DNA of 64,000 nt from Hoplostethus atlanticus (GCA_034670405.1 JAXDDX010000041.1:1247001-1311000), one strand, 5' to 3'; positions 1-12,113 are shown, numbered from the stretch's first letter. The notes: generated by a model from the letters alone, not told the origin. Translations and numbers: made by a program.

Positions 1-1850
1 CCACTCGGGGCGGGGGGTCAGACTGCAGCGTGGAGAGGGTTTTTTTTGGCCAACAACCTGCTGACCATACACAACTTCCTGAGAAAGAATTAAGGGAGGG
101 GGGAAAAAAAATGATTCTCTTCCACCTTTTGACACCACATATTCCAAACACTAAATAAAAAAATAAATAAAACGCTGCGATATTCTAGTAAAGATAAGGA
201 TTGGCTCGTTTCCCATGTGAAAGTATTTTGCTTTAAGTTGTCTCGAAAGGAAAGTTCTGCTTCTTTCTTTTCTTTTCTTTTTTTTTTTTATCAAGATAAC
301 CCTCGCAACCCCAACCTAGAATAAAGCAGCAGAATGATTTATGGTTTGCATGCAGTTAAGACTTAAAAGTTCTCGCTATCTATAGGTGGGAGTGAGATGT
401 CATTTTAAGTGATTTATATGACGGGTTCCTCTCATGGGCCTCGATAAATCAGGACATCTAATTTGTACAAGAGTGAAATACATACAGTATACTCAAGCGT
501 TTTCCTGTAACGGAGCCATGTGGCGACTACGGCTATAAAGAGATTACAATGACATCCTTTAGACATTGGTGACAGCTAACCCGGACACAGCCTTGATGCT
601 CCTCTAAGAAGGTGTCATCGTGGACATAACAAATACTTTATGAAGGTGAGAACATTACTTGACGGCTGTAAAAAAACTGATTTACTGAATGAAGGCATTG
701 ATTTACTCGTAGAGGACAGGGCAGTCTTAGCAGCATGTTGAATGGGCGGTTTGCATGCAAGGTTTTTCGGGGAGGGAGAGGATACCAGCAGCGGTCATAT
801 ATCACAGTCAAGGATTAGCAGCGATAAACATTCATCTTCTTACCCTCTTAAAGCAATATTTTAAAGTCAATGGATTAGGGCAGAGCATGCTTGTAATCAC
901 TGGCGGGAGATAAAAGGAATCACATCTTCAAATACCTGCAATTAGAGGAGATATACTACCTGTCAGACATTCAGCTGCGTCTATCATTTAAACTCAAAGT
1001 GTTGGGGAAGCCAAATAATTGGGTCATTTTCGTGAAAATATGTGGTGCGAGTTGAAAATGAAAGTGAGCCTCCAAACCCGTGCTTTGCTTTATTCAACCA
1101 CGTATTGGTATGAATGTATACCGAGTGAGTGATGCTCCGAAAACACAGCTTCTCCGTTATGGTGAAAGCAAGTAAAAAAAGTAATTTGCGCGATAAACAC
1201 GCGGACGCGGTTCATCATTTCTAAGCAGTTTATGAATATCCCACTCTGGGATAAATGCCCCTATATGCAGTGCACCACCCCTCATACTGCAGCGCTCTCT
1301 CCATTGATGGCATCTTACCTCCTAGCAGCGCGAGCTCAAAGGCAATGTGTACCAGCCGAGGTCTATAATAACACACATCGTCCTTTCCTCAGATGTGGTT
1401 TATTGCCAATTATAAATGGAGTTTACGTTGAATAGGATGCTGGGACTGTGGATTATCGTGCATTATTTGGTAGTGTTTGTTGCCATAGCTCTGCTTTATG
1501 CCTAACAGTATGTGTAAATATACTCCACAGTGACCCACTACCTCAGTAGACGGTGAAACCTGACATTTTGTGAGAAGAAGCAAGTACATTGAGAATGGTT
1601 AGCTAGCTTTACATCTCTATTTCTGACATGACATGAAGGTGTAATGTCAAGTAATCCCCGATATTATTTTCTCTTTGTGCTTTATTCATTTGGATTGTTG
1701 GTATGAATGTTGTAAAGTATATGTAGACATCATTGCATAGCCCAGATAACAAATACAATGCATTAGTTAATATCATTTTTAAACATTTTTTTTATATTAG
1801 TCATAAAATATATTTTTTTAGACATTGTGAAAGTTTGCTTAATGGAACGT
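1..1850. other. Anonymous non-coding stretch
   Basis: No gene is seen. Open frames are under 70 codons and lack codon structure. A pyrimidine tract (TTCTTTTC type) lies near 258-290. The part at about 880-1060 is repeat-free, balanced in composition and contains TAAT/ATTA cores, so it could be a regulatory element, but nothing in the sequence proves this. Confidence 0.6.
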
Positions 1851-1875
1851 GTAGATAATGGAAGTCATTATCTAC
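1851..1875. repeat. Perfect short inverted repeat (10 bp arms, 5 bp loop)
   Basis: GTAGATAATG is followed by the 5-base spacer GAAGT and then by its exact reverse complement CATTATCTAC. The surrounding AT-rich sequence suggests a fragment of a degraded transposon, but no element boundaries were found. It could also be chance. Confidence 0.6.
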
Positions 1876-2640
1876 TCGCCCACATGTTGGTGGAAACTCT
1901 CATTGAAGTTCATAGGATCACCAAACAGTAGTTCCATCTAAGCTTTCTCCCATACTATTGAAGTTAATGGGCCCATCTTTACACAGCTCCCCAAAAAAAA
2001 AGCATAAAATGTTTTTTGCAGCCAATATTTACTTCACTTTCTCATATATTTTCCCCACTTACAAAATAATAACTCTGCCTGTCTCTCCCTAACGGAGTCG
2101 GCCACTTCTTAATGATGCCTCCCCGTGTTATGTCCCGCCCCAGCATCCTGTTTCAACAGTCAAATTAAGGCAGCAAGATGATGTTTCATTGTAACTTTAA
2201 TTGATATCCATGCTCAGTGTCTTCAGGTGAGCTGGGTCTCAACTGATAGAGGTATGACAAACTACAAAACATTCACACTATGCCAGCACTGAAGATCTCT
2301 TGACTGCAGAAAGATCTGCGCTGGATCTATATCTCCTATAAGAAAACCGCGCTCTTATTTTGACAGCATGTGGGTTTCCCACCCCTTGAAAGTGGAACGA
2401 ATGAACGATTCTCCGAACAGGTGGAGCAACAGTCCAGCAGTTATGCCTGCATCTGGCATTTGTATGTTAAGCAAAGTACCAGAGTTTGTCTGCAGATGGA
2501 AGCAATGAGGTGTAGGAAGTAATTCTGCTGATGACACAACTGTTGTTCTGGCATTGGAACAACAGAGTGGTAGTCGTCTAACCTCGTAGGCAATGCAGGC
2601 AGTACATAGCGGGGCTTTTACTACGCTACATCTGTAAAAG
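1876..2640. other. Anonymous non-coding stretch
   Basis: No gene or clear repeat is visible. The only open frames are 60 codons or less. An A-rich run sits near 1992-2000. Confidence 0.5.
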
Positions 2641-3233
2641 CCACCGTGTTAAATTTTAAATGGTAATATTTTGAAATCTGCCGTGTAATTACGTCAGATA
2701 AAGTTGTCAGTGATGTTATGTAGAAAAATGTAACCGATTCAGGGAAAAGCGGCAGTCAACACATCGCCGGGGAATAAAAAAAAAAGAACACAATGTAGTA
2801 GAGGTACTTTTCTTCCATTTGGGCCTTTTGCTTTAAAGGGTGGAGAAAGAGGAATTGGAATCAAAGAGTGTAATGATTTCTATATACTTGGTGACATACT
2901 GATCTAAAAGGCCTCTCCCCAATCTGTACCATTCTCCCTGCTGTAATGGTATTTCATAGCCTAAGCCCTACCGCGGCGAGAAATGTTTTTAGTTTTGACC
3001 TCCATTTTCTTGGCTTACAATCTTTCTCGTTCATCTGCACAATTTGCCTCTTTTTCATTCCGTAGTTTATGTCTAATTTGATTTTGATTTTTTTTTTGTA
3101 GCAGGCATTTCTCAATATTGTTCAAAACTGTTGAACAAACAAAAACAAACTTTTTAAAGGTTTGGATGATTTGTAATATGACATACACGAGCTGTTTGTT
3201 GCATTATTTCTGTAAACTGTCATTTTGCAATTT

Positions 3234-3239
3234 AATAAA
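3234..3239 (+). promoter_or_regulatory. Possible poly(A) signal AATAAA in 3'UTR-like sequence
   Basis: AATAAA sits in a T-rich context (TTTGCAATTTAATAAAG) and is followed by a G/T-rich stretch (GGGCGTGTTATTG). That is the usual order of a vertebrate cleavage and polyadenylation site. The 500 bases upstream are AT-rich with T tracts, like a 3' untranslated region. No coding exon was found upstream in the window, so this may belong to a non-coding transcript or to a gene whose last coding exon is not recognisable here. It may also be chance in AT-rich DNA. Confidence 0.25.
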
Positions 3240-3249
3240 GTTTTACTGG

Positions 3250-3800
3250 GCGTGTTATTGAAGCCGGTGCTGTTGAGGCGTTAGTTCTTGTGTGAAGTGT
3301 TGGAAAAGGGCACTAATTGTGAAAAGTAAAAGGTGAAATCCCATCGTAGCGAGAGGTCTAGTCGGATCTGCGGAAGAGGAGCCCACAAACCAAGCATCAT
3401 CAAACGGGTTCAAAAGTGCTGTGCGTAACTGTATAAAAGAAAGCAATGCACCAGATGAAAAATGCAAGCACAACAAACCCAAAGCACCCGTGATAAAAAT
3501 GGAACGTTAACGATAATACTCTCATCGTCTAAACTGGGACCGCATTGCCTCGTTCCATGGAGAAGTCAATTGCTACAACCGCGACCTTAAGTGACCCTAA
3601 AAAAGTTGCTTTGCACGGCGCATGCAGTGGGATGTCATGATCCCTGCAAAGTCAACTCTCTGAAAACACAAAGCCTTATAGTCCATCGTCAGGCAAAAGC
3701 CCCCAGCACCCTGCGTAGAGAGCTTCCCCCTACGACGACCAGTTGATGTGCTCACTTAGGAACAAACACATTAGCGGACCAGAGGACAGGGCCATTCATA
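3250..3800. other. Anonymous non-coding stretch
   Basis: A 75-codon open frame on the minus strand (3255-3482) shows no recognisable domain. It is probably random. No other structure is seen. Confidence 0.5.
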
Positions 3801-4115
3801 TCTGATGCGCCGTCTCCGGCTCTCTCCTTTTTAGTGAATATTTACATGCATTTCTGTCTCATTACTGCGGCCGCCTCTCCCCCGGGAGATCGCGTTACGG
3901 GGTTATGATGGCGAGGCGGCCGACAGGGCCATTAGTGGAGCAGCGAGGGGCCTGGAGGTTGGCCACCAGCTGCCTTGCCCACACTCTCAGCTGTTTCTGC
4001 AGGCCCCCTCCACAGCAGGAGCCCTCCAGTGTTCCTAATATAATTGAAGCAAGCCTCTAAGGCTAATGGACCCCGAGACATCATTGCCATCATTAGGGGA
4101 ACTTTGCAAAGGTAA
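3800..4115. promoter_or_regulatory. Candidate conserved non-coding element
   Basis: This repeat-free block of mixed composition has no useful open frame. It contains a GC-rich core (3865-3935) followed by homeodomain-type cores (ATTAGTGG, CTAATGGACC, TCATTAGGGG) and an E-box CAGCTG. This texture is typical of enhancers around vertebrate developmental regulators. Conservation itself cannot be seen from one sequence, so the call is inference. Confidence 0.35.
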
Positions 4116-4186
4116 ACTGTGTTATAGAGACTTTTTAAAAGTGTGCAGTCTGGAGTCGTATGTGGAGAAATCAGCTCTTCTAAGAG

Positions 4187-4230
4187 CCTCCAATACGGCT
4201 GCCAGGGGGGTCTGTTACATCACCTGAAAG
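4187..4230 (+). repeat. Fragment of an interspersed repeat shared with 31451-31493
   Basis: The stretch CCTCCAATACGGCTGCCA, followed by a G run and then GTTACATCACCTGAAAG, aligns with 31451-31493 (CCTCCACTATGGCTGCCA followed by GTTACATCACCTGAAAG) with few mismatches. Both are therefore probably remnants of one dispersed family. The second copy lies inside a longer repeat-like block. Confidence 0.5.
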
Positions 4231-4231
4231 A

Positions 4232-4323
4232 GTTATGATCAGTGTATGTACCAATGAACCTGAAAGCTCTCTATGGTAAGGGTTATGATTAGGAGTGTAT
4301 GTGTATGTACCAATGATGAGCCT
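4232..4323 (+). repeat. Two-copy imperfect tandem duplication (about 50 bp)
   Basis: GTTATGATCAGTGTATGTAC at 4232 recurs as GTTATGATTAGGAGTGTATG at 4282, and both copies run on to GTACCAATGA and a nearby CCT. The second copy carries a small GTGTAT expansion. Confidence 0.6.
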
Positions 4324-6560
4324 ATGATATGTTGTATTACAAAATGCTATATGTCCATTTTACGGGAAATAAAAAAGAATAAAATGTATTGGTGAAAATA
4401 TTGATGATTCAATCTGTCAAAATGTTATAATTTTGTCAACTAGTGACTTGAGTAACCTAGTACCCTTTGAAAAGTAACATAATTTGTTTTGTTTTTTGCT
4501 ATTCGTTGTCACTTTTGTCAGGTGACACGTCTCATTTTAGGGTGAAACTCTTCATATTTGCTGCTGGAAAGCGATATTGGATTTGAGGAAGCGATTGTTT
4601 TCATGTGCTGATAATGGAGATGATTTACGGCGTAATACCTGCTATTGTCCATAATTTGGTGTGACCTATAATTTGTAAGAGTTAACTTTTATTAAAAAGC
4701 TGGACACGAGAACATCCAGTTTTCATTTCGACGATCAGATAAAGCGCGGAGGTTTTGAGCATAAAAGGTGTTTTGATATTAAAAATATGCATTCTAGTCC
4801 CGATTTGCATTACAGATACTTCTAAATTGCAATAGTCTGCGCCCAAACTTTATTAAATCCATATATTATCGCTAACTTTCTACGCTAATCTCCGCCAGAT
4901 CTCTGTTAGGATATCAAAGGGCAGTTTTGAGACAGTTTAGATACTCCACATCAAATTAAACGGATATGCTGAAGCAATCTAATCTAGAAAATCTCAAAGG
5001 TAGCTCCTCACAGGATATTACATGTTGCGCTGAACAAGTTCTTTCATCCCACAGACACAGGCTTTCTGGGCATCTGAATTCCCGAGGGGGGGGGCGGGGT
5101 GGAGGGGTTTATTTAGTTCCTGGTTTGCGGTTGCTTTTGCCAAAAAAAAGGAATCCACAAGGAGGCTCTCATTCATCATTGAAATGTCCTTCGGCACTTT
5201 CCTATTAGGACCTGTCAGGTGGGCTGGGCTCATTATTACATCATCATAATGGTGTCATCCTTGAACTTCATCAGAGTAATTGCCTCAATTTGTCAGCAGG
5301 AGAGAGAGAGAGAGACGGGTCTATGGAGTTACAGGTGTAGACTTACAGCCCTCTGTAAAGGTGCAATAACATTTTTTACCGGTCCCATAGCACAAAATGA
5401 GCACATTTTATCTACGAGGAGGTTGATCGGGGTTTTGATCGATACCGATGACTCAACGATTACTTTGCCAGCCTTTTCAAAACTCACTTTCCGTCCAGTA
5501 TGTTGTTTGGGGAACAATATCCCGATCCCCCCCCACAGCTCGACACGGTGCTACGAGTGAGTGCCGTTTCATTCTCAACCCAAAAAGAACTAAAAAGCAA
5601 ATGGCAAAGCAGTATTATTATTTCAGTGTTTCGCATTGTGATATATATATTACCTCTTTGATAAATGTGTCTGCTGGATCTCTGCTCCAATCTGCTAGTT
5701 TATTCATCTCTAGAGAGACCTGTTCATGTTGCTGCAATCCCTTGCGCGCCGATAGAGGTGGATAAAAGCCGTAGGTCATTGAACGCCCCTTTTTAAAGAG
5801 CAGTAGTAAATTTGGGAGCGCATTTCGCCAAACATGTCCCTCCACCACCCTTTTTTTTTTTACTCCAATGTGGCTACAGGTGTAATAATGCACATTTGCT
5901 ATCATCTATATGCTATCATAACTCGACAAATTATGCCCATAATGTTAAGCTAATGCTGTGGTGTCACACTGAAATTGAGAGGGCCACTTTGTACAGGTTT
6001 TATTGCGACGACAAGAGGGAGCTCCTAAGTCAAAGTCAATTGCTAAGGCTGGAACAACACTACGGTCAATGATCCTAATAGAATAACAAAGAGTGAACGG
6101 AGGAAGCAATCATTGTCACAAAGGGACCATTGTGTTTCTTTAAACAAATCTACAGTGACAGGATGCCCTGAAGTGTGCAAAGGGAAAACGGAGGTTAGAT
6201 GCACTCAGAGGACCCATTTAGATATTGCCCCCTGTCACCAAAAACACTTTTGTGCTCTCAAAGAACAATAAATAATACATGCCTTTGGGTATAGACAGAT
6301 CGGAAGTCTCTCCTTAAAAGGCTGTGCAGAATTAAACGCACACACCTAATACCGTTAATGCATTTCAAGCCCTCTACACCTAAAAAAAAAAAAAAAAAGT
6401 ACCACTGCCATGTCTTCCCTAAAGACAATGTGGAATGTGAAGCAGAGGGCAAAGCTAATGTTTATATGAATTTGGGCATTTTCAACAATGTTAGGATATA
6501 AATCACTACATCAAAATACCATAAACCTGCCATAATAATAAATCAGTGCACTACACTACA
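4324..6560. other. Anonymous AT-rich stretch with no gene seen
   Basis: It contains a G-rich run (5085-5106), a short GA run (5301-5316), T and A tracts (5850-5860, 6379-6398) and several overlapping open frames up to 113 codons without domain signatures. No gene call is supported. Confidence 0.5.
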
Positions 6561-6565
6561 CATTA

Positions 6566-6856
6566 CACTGCAAAAAAGATCCATCTCAACAAGTCATTGA
6601 TTCTAGTATTGGATCTTCAAATCTTATTTTCCTGAAAACGAGTGAAAAAATCTACCAATATGGCAAGATAACTAATAATTTCACTTGTTTTAATGCAGTT
6701 TCACCTGTTTTGATCATTTTCTTGAAACAAGTGACGATATCTTGAAATACTGCAGATCACTCCACTCATTTCAGATAATGTCCCTTGATTCAACAAAAAT
6801 CTCAAAACACCATATTGGCAGATTTTTCAGCCAATCAACATGCACTGGAAAAAAAA
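6566..6856 (+). mobile_element. Degraded non-autonomous DNA-transposon-like repeat
   Basis: The element starts with CACTGCAAAAAAG and runs through AACAAGTCATTGA, GTGAAAAAATCTACCAATAT, TTTCACTTGTTTTAATGCAG and CTTGAAACAAGTGA. Alternating 'ACTTGTTT' and 'AAACAAGTGA' motifs on both strands are typical of a common teleost non-autonomous repeat, which I recall from general knowledge. A related copy seems to lie at 41318-41515. The right end is not a clean inverted copy of the left end, so the boundaries are approximate. Confidence 0.55.
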
Positions 6857-6859
6857 GTA

Positions 6860-7580
6860 TACGATGCATTTCGTAATTGAATCCTGATCCTCACATGTAT
6901 TAGAATCCCTGAAATAGAGGATTCGGTTTTGCAGTACAGTGGCACAAAAGATTTTCCAGATGGGGAAGCTTCCTTGTGCTTGAACAGGTTGATGTAAGTC
7001 AATGTGACAGCAGGGACAAGCCAAACTGGAGGCGTGTTTAAAGTTGCCACTAAACCACTGAGAGGAGCAGTTGAAGGGTGCCGGGATATCCATTGTGCAT
7101 CGCCTATACCCAAAGCTGGAGCTGCTGGTCTCATTTTCAGGAGTGGGGCCAAACGTCAACAATGAGTAATAGCTTTTGGATTAGTGCTTAGCATAGCTAA
7201 TCCCTCTGAAATATGAAACAATATGGTGACTAAGTAGTTTGGGGTGTCATAAAGCTGACTCAGAATCATATATCATGACTTGGTCTTCTTCATCCCTGCT
7301 CTTTTATTATCTCCAAAACAAATCACCTGCACTTTACCACAGCATCATACCAAATTCTACCGCTGCCGACTGAAGATGAAAAAAGGGGAGGAAGACAAAA
7401 AGTTTAAATTGCTTCTTTCTGTGAGTCTTACAGACGTGTAGGAGAGGAGACAGGCAGCAAAGCAACGACTGGCTTGGCTCTTTCATGCAGCCCATATTGT
7501 AGGCACGCCAGCACATTTACAGCATTAGTCACATCACCGCTCCTGCGTCTGCCTGACAGAGAACCTGCAGAGAAGAAGAA
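6860..7580. other. Anonymous stretch with no gene seen
   Basis: Two overlapping minus-strand open frames (6827-7162 and 6835-7152, over 100 codons) run out of the repeat just upstream. They show no domain motif and are not called. Confidence 0.45.
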
Positions 7581-7588
7581 TGCCGACC

Positions 7589-7672
7589 CATCTCTCTCCT
7601 CCTCCCCCCTCTCCTCCTCCCGCTCCTCCACCACCGCCACCCTCACCGCTTCCCCTCCTTCTCTCTTTTTCT
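7589..7672. repeat. Polypyrimidine tract (C/T-rich, strand-asymmetric)
   Basis: The plus strand is almost entirely C and T over 80 bases (CTCCTCC and CCGCCACC units). It encodes proline/serine-rich artefact peptides. Such tracts can adopt H-DNA-like structures; that is general knowledge, not shown here. Confidence 0.6.
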
Positions 7673-8037
7673 AATAAGGACATTTGGGATGCAATCATAC
7701 CAGCATCCGTTCACAACACAAAGGCAAGGATGTGTTCCCGGTTTAGACTTTCAGGAAAATAAAAATTCCCTCGCGTCCCTCAAGTCCTCTCCTTTTATAC
7801 GTGGCGCATGGATTGCAGAGTTTTGAGGTGAGAGAAGAGATCGATAATGAGGAGGATCCAGGGAGTCTGTGGGTGGCGAGTGGGGATGGGGTTAGAAGGC
7901 TACTTGTTTTCAGTGCAGTCATAGAAACCCATTGTTTACCCCGATACGTATGACAGTCACTGCACAAGGTGAAAGTGTCAATGTCCCAAAAGTGTCAATC
8001 AATGTCCCAGCTGATTTCCCTCCCTCACAAAAAAAGT

Positions 8038-8653
8038 CACATGTGGAAATGACATGTGGAAAACACATGTGAGTGTGCCCACATGTGGTTTTTGGACACG
8101 TGTTTTAGTTTTTCACATGTGAATAAAGCCAAGCACATGTGGAAATGTCGAATTCACATGTGATTTTGTGACACAGACTTCATTTTCCCATGTGTAAACA
8201 TTTTTTTCACATGTGAATAGGGACAATCACATGTGGAAATGTCGAATTCACATGTGACTTTGACACACATTATATTTTCACATGTGAATAAAGCCAAGCA
8301 CATGTGAAAATGTCAAATTCACATGTGATTTTGTGACACAGACTTAATTTTCCCATGTGTAAACATTTTTTTCACATGTGAATAAAGCCAAGCACATGTG
8401 AAAATGTCAAATTCACATGTGATTTTGTGACACAGACTTCATTTTCCCATGTGTAAAAAAAAATGTCACATGTGAATAGGGACAATCACATGTGGAAATG
8501 TCGAATTCACATGTGATTTTGTGACACAGACTTCATTTTCCCATTTGTAAACATTTTTTTCACATGTGAATAGGGACAATCACGTGGAAATGTCGAATGT
8601 GACTTTGACACACATTATATTTTCACATGTGAAAGTGCAGGTTTCACATGTGT
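8038..8653. repeat. CACATGTG-rich minisatellite (about 93 bp unit)
   Basis: The 8-base palindrome CACATGTG occurs 21 times in about 615 bases, plus decayed versions. It is embedded in a longer unit of about 93 bp. The marker ACACAGACTT recurs at 8171, 8337, 8430 and 8524, so two spacings are 93 and 94 bp. The 166 bp spacing contains an alternative subunit (GACTTTGACACACATTATAT) that appears again near 8603. Within units, GAATAAAGCCAAG and GAATAGGGACAATC alternate, so there are at least two subunit types. The left edge (7966-8040) also carries a short duplication of AAGTGTCAATGTCCC. No coding capacity is seen. The array resembles no repeat I can name with certainty. Confidence 0.9.
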
Positions 8654-8769
8654 AATTCAACATAGAACTTTCTGATCAGGAGGAAATAATGTCAGCAGTA
8701 TTCTACGAGGTGAATAAGGAGGATAATAAAACTGAAAACCGCCAGTTGTGTCAAGCCAAGGTATCTCGT

Positions 8770-8782
8770 GGGGGGGGGGGGG
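8770..8782 (+). repeat. Poly-G run (13)
   Basis: Thirteen consecutive G bases are seen. Length from assembly may be unreliable. Confidence 0.9.
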
Positions 8783-8789
8783 TCCAACA

Positions 8790-9080
8790 TGAAAAATTTC
8801 AATACAACACATTTGATTAAAAAAAACAAACTTAAATCACATCACCCCTAGAGAGCATGAAGACTTCACCACAGCCACACAGCAGTAGCTAGCTAGAACA
8901 ATCCATACAGAGAAGCTATATCCTCTAACAACATGGTATGTAGCCTATTTTCTATTTTACTACTTTTTCATTTGAGGATACAATGGTCAGTGCATAATCT
9001 GATCACACAAATACATAAATGCAATATATGTTCTTGTAATTGTTTCATAACAGTCAGCAGTCTATGAATGACTGTAAACC
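8790..9080. other. Anonymous AT-rich stretch
   Basis: No gene or repeat is recognised. Short motifs such as AGTAGCTAGCTAG are present. Confidence 0.45.
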
Positions 9081-9081
9081 G

Positions 9082-9180
9082 AGAAGTACTCGGTATCAGT
9101 ACCCGGATCAGCTGATCCCCTCAACAAAGTGCTCGCTACTCGTATCGGTCCTGAAAAACTGGTATCGGTGCATCTCTAAA
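9082..9180 (+). mobile_element. Fragment of hAT-like non-autonomous transposon
   Basis: The sequence AAGTACTCGGTATCAGTACC leads to CTCGCTACTCGTATCGG and ends in GGTATCGGTGCATCTCTAA. This matches the style of a widespread fish hAT-type terminal sequence (GTATCGGTGCATCCCTA), recognised from general knowledge. Only one end is recognisable, so the element is truncated or decayed. Confidence 0.55.
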
Positions 9181-9189
9181 TTTAAGCTG

Positions 9190-9900
9190 TCAGATATGAC
9201 TTGAAGCGGGAGCAGTTTGTGCTGATCTGAAAATGGTGAAAAGTCTGAATAAGTCATGTCACGCTTGTATTATGTTGCGTCTGCTGTTAAAAGGTTGGAG
9301 TAAGCTGCGCATTTTCAGGTGTGTAGGGCGTTCCCTGTTCACAGCAGAACATCCATAATGGCATAGTGTGTGTAACCTTGACTACAAATGACAGGGACAA
9401 AGAAATGTGGATCGAGTACATACTGCGATAGAATAGCAAATGACTCCTCCAAAGACAGGGGCACTTTCATACCTTTTTATAAAAGCTCAATTTTTAGGCC
9501 TTTACAAAAAAAAAAAAAAATCACCTCTCTCTGTCTCTCACTGAGCACCACACTCAGCAAGTTTACCCATGTCGTGCGCAAAGTCAAATCGGCACTCATG
9601 TATCCTCATGGAGAAAACCCTCATTATACACTTATGACACACCAGCAACAAACAATAGGGACAATGACTCTTCAAGTTGATTGGATTGAATGGTTCAAAT
9701 GCACCCGCCTAGTCCTCTTGATTGTATTGTACTGATGAACAGAAGATCCAGAAAACAAATTGAGCGCGCTTAATTAAAAAACCGCGCTCGCTGGGAATTA
9801 TCTCACGAAAACATTTGCGTTCAAGCAGTTAAGACTCGCAACAGTCAAAGAAATTGGCAGAAGGGAAGTGGCTTGTTCAGCAAATGTCTCATGCGGGAGA
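9190..9900. other. Anonymous stretch with no gene seen
   Basis: A 115-codon open frame (9388-9735) contains a lysine run from a poly-A tract and has no domain signature. It is judged random. Confidence 0.45.
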
Positions 9901-9907
9901 ATAGGAG

Positions 9908-9908
<1 letters not shown>

Positions 9909-9954
<46 letters not shown>
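9909..9954 (+). repeat. (CA)n microsatellite
   Basis: About 23 uninterrupted CA units are visible. Confidence 0.97.
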
Positions 9955-9957
<3 letters not shown>

Positions 9958-9959
9958 CG

Positions 9960-11590
9960 GACGACAAAGTGAGCATTTCAATGTGCTCCTACTGGTTTTC
10001 TTTGTTGTGGAGACAGTATGGTGTGCTCCAAATCAAATTTGGAGTTATATTGGGCTGGATGGGCAATTACCCTTTGCCTTTCCGAGTCCAACAACCCCGG
10101 GTACATTCTGACTCATGCAAGGAATCTGATGTTTTCTAATCGGTGTGAACAGCAAAAAGCTGAATAGAGTCACATTTTTTCCAATTTCAGTCTGGACCAT
10201 ACGGATATGTGGTACAAAATCAGATCCCGAGGCATGCGACCTACTTGCGACTTGTATTTGAACGCTTGTCGGCATTGCCATGACAACAAGAAGTAAATCC
10301 TTCGTCGTTCACCTGAGACAACTCATCATTTTGGACAGCTTGGATGAGCCGGCGTTAGCATGGAGGACAAAGCACAACAGTGGAAAGAAAGTAGTTGACT
10401 TGATGACTTGCATGAGTCCCTTCCATGTTAGCTAGCAGACAAACCCCTGTAGATAGCAAAGGTACAACAACAACAAGGACCATGGAGCCATCGGAGGAAG
10501 AATAGGGGAACCGCCCCCTTTGCCTGTCTGTCTTCAGTGCCCATGGTGATGTGCAAGAGCACTTAACCTGCCAGCAGGGTGCTCAGCAGGGTTTCAACCT
10601 GAACACAGGCCCTGTCACGAGAGGGAGGTCCACGGGGACTCAACACAAAAGGCCGGGAGCACGCAAGGCCAGGCACAATCTGTCCACCTCTGCACTTACA
10701 CAAGCAGACATCACTGACAGGCAAAGAAGGGTTCATGTTCTCAAGCGGTACTGAGCTACACAGAGACGTGCCGGTGGCGCAAATGACCGCTGACCACCGG
10801 TCGGTCTGCACTTCTTGGAATATTTTACTTCACGCGCCCACACACATTACCATTAGGTTGAAAAGGGTCTTTGTATCTGCTGTAACCTACCAAATAAGAT
10901 GATCCAATTGCTTATAGGTTTAGGTGATTGCATGGATGATGTATGAGCATAGAAAAGCATGATATCCTGAACAACACCAGTGAGCAAGCAGCAGCAAGGG
11001 TCAAAGATGCAGCGTCCTGATTGGTAGATCTAAGAAACATCCCGGTGTCCGTCGTACGTATGCAAGAGAAACGTTAGGTGAAGAAATCAGAGCCAAGGAG
11101 AAAATGCAGAAAAGGTCTTTTAGGATAAAAATACTGAGGCAAAGCATACACGCCCGAGGTGGTGAGACCAGCGCTGGGAACATTGTCCAAGAATGACTTT
11201 AAACTAAATACGAGTGGCTGTAATTTCATGGAAAGCAGATAATTGCCTCCTTTATACTTCTGCTTTGCTACGGACTTGCTAACACACTGGACAGGCACGC
11301 AAACACTGAGATGAGCTGACATTTATTCCCAGCGACATGAAAAATAATGACATTTTCTATCAGGATCTGTCAGCAGACCTGCAGACGTGCCATGTAAAGA
11401 GATGTTCGTACAGTAATATCGAACAGCACGGTTTCAGCTCCTGTAAATATGGAAGATCGCGTTAGCAGAAGCAGGGCGGGGGGTGGTGGGGTGGGGGCTG
11501 AAAATGCAATACCAAAGGCGTATTTGCCATTGTGTTTGAGGGAAAGGCAGACAGGCGACGTCAAGCCCCCCCCTCCACTGCCAAGACTGC
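9960..11590. other. Anonymous stretch with no gene seen
   Basis: Several open frames of 60-88 codons overlap on both strands without recognisable motifs. Repeat content is low. No regulatory claim is made. Confidence 0.45.
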
Positions 11591-11597
11591 AGTGGAG

Positions 11598-11623
11598 CGG
11601 GGTGGGGGGGGGGACTCTGGGGA
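11598..11623 (+). repeat. G-rich tract with quadruplex potential
   Basis: GGGG, a run of ten G bases and a further GGGG are separated by short spacers. This could fold as a G-quadruplex; no function is implied. Confidence 0.5.
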
Positions 11624-11964
11624 GGCTTGACGAGGCTATTCAATCGCTGAGGCCGACAACTGACAATGAGGATCATGTCCAGAGGATAGAAATAGAAATT
11701 AGAACAAAGGAAATGAAGGGAGAGCACAGCGGGCTGTCTGTGGTTCCCCATAAGCCACGGCTGTTAAGATGCCATACTGCCTCAGAAATCAGAGCAACCT
11801 TATGATCTATTTTAATGCATTGGACGGTGAAGGTCGTCGACACAGTTCCCACCTTGCAGAGTGCCACTGTACAGTACGGTACAGTCATTTTTATCTGTCT
11901 CCTTGATGCGGTTGTTTACTGCTACTGGCTGTAGTCACATATATATATATAAATTATTGAATTG

Positions 11965-12054
11965 GATGGATAGATAGATAGATAATAGATAGATAGATAG
12001 ATAGATAGATAGACAGATAGATAGATAGATAGATAGATAGACAGATAGACAGAC

Positions 12055-12113
<59 letters not shown>

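Noticed and set aside
8038..8653. CRISPR-like regular repeats
   Set aside because: The repeats are palindromic boxes inside a larger tandem unit without unique spacers, and the window is vertebrate in character.
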